From an uncultured Clostridiaceae bacterium (GTDB taxonomy: Bacteria > Bacillota > Clostridia > Oscillospirales > Ruminococcaceae): DNA of 5,991 bases. Location of the stretch: NCBI GenBank assembly GCA_946411985.1, contig CAMKFY010000052.1:1-5991 (forward strand), read 5' to 3'. Of this stretch, positions 5,177 through 5,991 are shown one piece after another. The position numbers and the translations under genes were made by a program. Below the pieces are notes generated by a model, which had not been told where the DNA came from, did not search any database, and worked only from the letters and a program-made list of their open reading frames with translations. How positions within the stretch are numbered: position 1 is the stretch's first letter; each line of letters starts with the position of its first letter.

Positions 5177-5986
5177 GTGTTGAAAACGAAAAAAAATTGT
5201 TTTAGTGATGGTTTTTTGTTTAGGTTACGTTTTTGTTTTATATTTTTTTCTGTGTTATTTTTGCTTTTATATTGCCTAACCTATTTCTATAATTTGTCGT
5301 TTTTTTTGGCGTTGTTTCCTTTTGTGTTGGTGTTATACATATTTAGCATTTTTACGTTAGCTAAGTTTTTAAAAAGAAAAGATGAAATAATACAGCAGTT
5401 ATTTTTTGACTTTAAACTAGATTGCGAGGATGATTTTAAAAAATTTCCACTGCCTATTATTGTTTGTGCTGAAGATGGAACTGTGCTTTGGTGTAATGAT
5501 TGTTTTCTGAAAAGTATATCACCCAAAAAAAATTATGTGGGTGAAAGTTTTTTAGGCGTTTTAAAAATGCCGTTATATTCAGCGTGCAAGGTTAATAGAC
5601 ATCTAAATATAGATTTTGAGGATATGAATTTTAGGGTGTTTGTAACATATCTTAAAGAATCTTCGTTATATTTGCTTTATTTTGAAGATGTTACAGATTA
5701 TTTATATTTAAAGCAAGAATATGAAGTTTCAAAGCCCTGTGTTTTTTATGTAATGGTAGATAATTATAAAGAAATGTTAGCAGATAAAAAAGATAGCGAG
5801 CGTTCTTCAATACTCGGAAAAATAGACACAATAGTAGAAGAGTTTGTAGATGGGTATATGGGTTTTATGCAAAAATATAGAGAGAACGAGTTTTTGGTTG
5901 TGTTAGAGGTGCGCCATCTGGCTAACATATGCAAAGGTAAATTTCCAATACTCCAAAAAGGTGAACCATCACTTCCAGATATTTGA
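5177..5986 (+). CDS. gdpP: GdpP-type c-di-AMP phosphodiesterase, N-terminal portion only (disrupted at window end)
   Basis: GdpP (YybT family) is a membrane-bound enzyme that hydrolyses the second messenger c-di-AMP through a C-terminal DHH/DHHA1 domain. Only the first part is here. Two membrane helices lie at about 19-37 and 41-63. A PAS domain (about 88-178) runs from LPIIVCAEDGTVLWCND to LLYFEDVTDY. The degenerate GGDEF domain begins at about 187: VMVDNYKEM, then SERSSILGKIDTIVEEF, with RENEF (235-239) where an active cyclase would have GGDEF. Family-like sequence continues to KGKFPIL (253-259). After that the frame gives ten residues that do not fit and stops with TGA at 5984-5986, so the rest of the GGDEF domain and the whole catalytic domain are missing. 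Full-length relatives have about 650 residues. An error or chimeric junction close to the sequence edge is the likeliest cause. The GTG start follows rnj by 45 bp. Confidence 0.85.
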   Translation: MLKTKKNCFSDGFLFRLRFCFIFFSVLFLLLYCLTYFYNLSFFLALFPFVLVLYIFSIFTLAKFLKRKDEIIQQLFFDFKLDCEDDFKKFPLPIIVCAEDGTVLWCNDCFLKSISPKKNYVGESFLGVLKMPLYSACKVNRHLNIDFEDMNFRVFVTYLKESSLYLLYFEDVTDYLYLKQEYEVSKPCVFYVMVDNYKEMLADKKDSERSSILGKIDTIVEEFVDGYMGFMQKYRENEFLVVLEVRHLANICKGKFPILQKGEPSLPDI

Positions 5987-5991
5987 CCCCA
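5954..5991. other. Anomalous terminal segment, suspected junction or frameshift
   Basis: From about 5954 the gdpP frame departs from family expectation (QKGEPSLPDI then stop, where ILDxVRxI-type sequence is usual). The bases are also noticeably richer in C and G than the preceding coding sequence (GGTGAACCATCACTTCC). Removing one A from the AAAAA run at 5955-5959 would keep a frame open to the edge, but its residues (VNHHFQIFDP) do not resemble GdpP either. Confidence 0.5.

Overview
The window looks like a chromosomal housekeeping segment from a very AT-rich, low-GC Gram-positive bacterium, most likely a member of Clostridia. The evidence is the A/T-dominated third codon positions, strong AGGAGG-like ribosome binding sites, frequent TTG and GTG starts, a beta-CASP RNase J, and a GdpP-type c-di-AMP phosphodiesterase directly behind it. 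Placement below class level is not supported. I see no mobile element, CRISPR array, rRNA or tRNA, and no clear undescribed system. The findings are second-look items in an otherwise ordinary region.

Layout, left to right. (1) Positions 2-94 hold the last 30 codons of a protein ending in a zinc-ribbon-like cysteine cluster; the gene is cut by the window edge. (2) Positions 95-487 are AT-rich sequence with no convincing gene. (3) Two RCK/TrkA-type potassium-transport regulators lie on the minus strand, read 1785->1159 then 1144->488, as a tight operon with a 14-bp gap. (4) A 220-bp divergent intergenic region carries two copies of a short palindrome and a candidate minus-strand promoter. (5) On the plus strand, rsmE (2006-2728) is followed by a 68-codon single-pass membrane protein gene (2767-2973). 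(6) A 316-bp T-rich gap holds a near-consensus sigma-A promoter (TTGACA, 17 bp, TATACT). (7) RNase J (3290-5131) is full length with an extra basic N-terminal tail. (8) The N-terminal part of gdpP (from 5177) shows two membrane helices, a PAS domain and the start of a degenerate GGDEF domain. Its frame closes abnormally 6 bases before the window end.

How the genes relate. RsmE methylates 16S rRNA and RNase J processes and degrades RNA, so the plus-strand genes centre on RNA metabolism. GdpP hydrolyses c-di-AMP, the second messenger that in Firmicutes binds RCK_C domains and restrains potassium uptake. The two RCK proteins on the opposite strand may therefore lie in the same regulatory circuit, although no potassium pore gene (trkH/ktrB) is present. 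Five of the six visible start codons are not ATG, and each of those five has a usable Shine-Dalgarno sequence.
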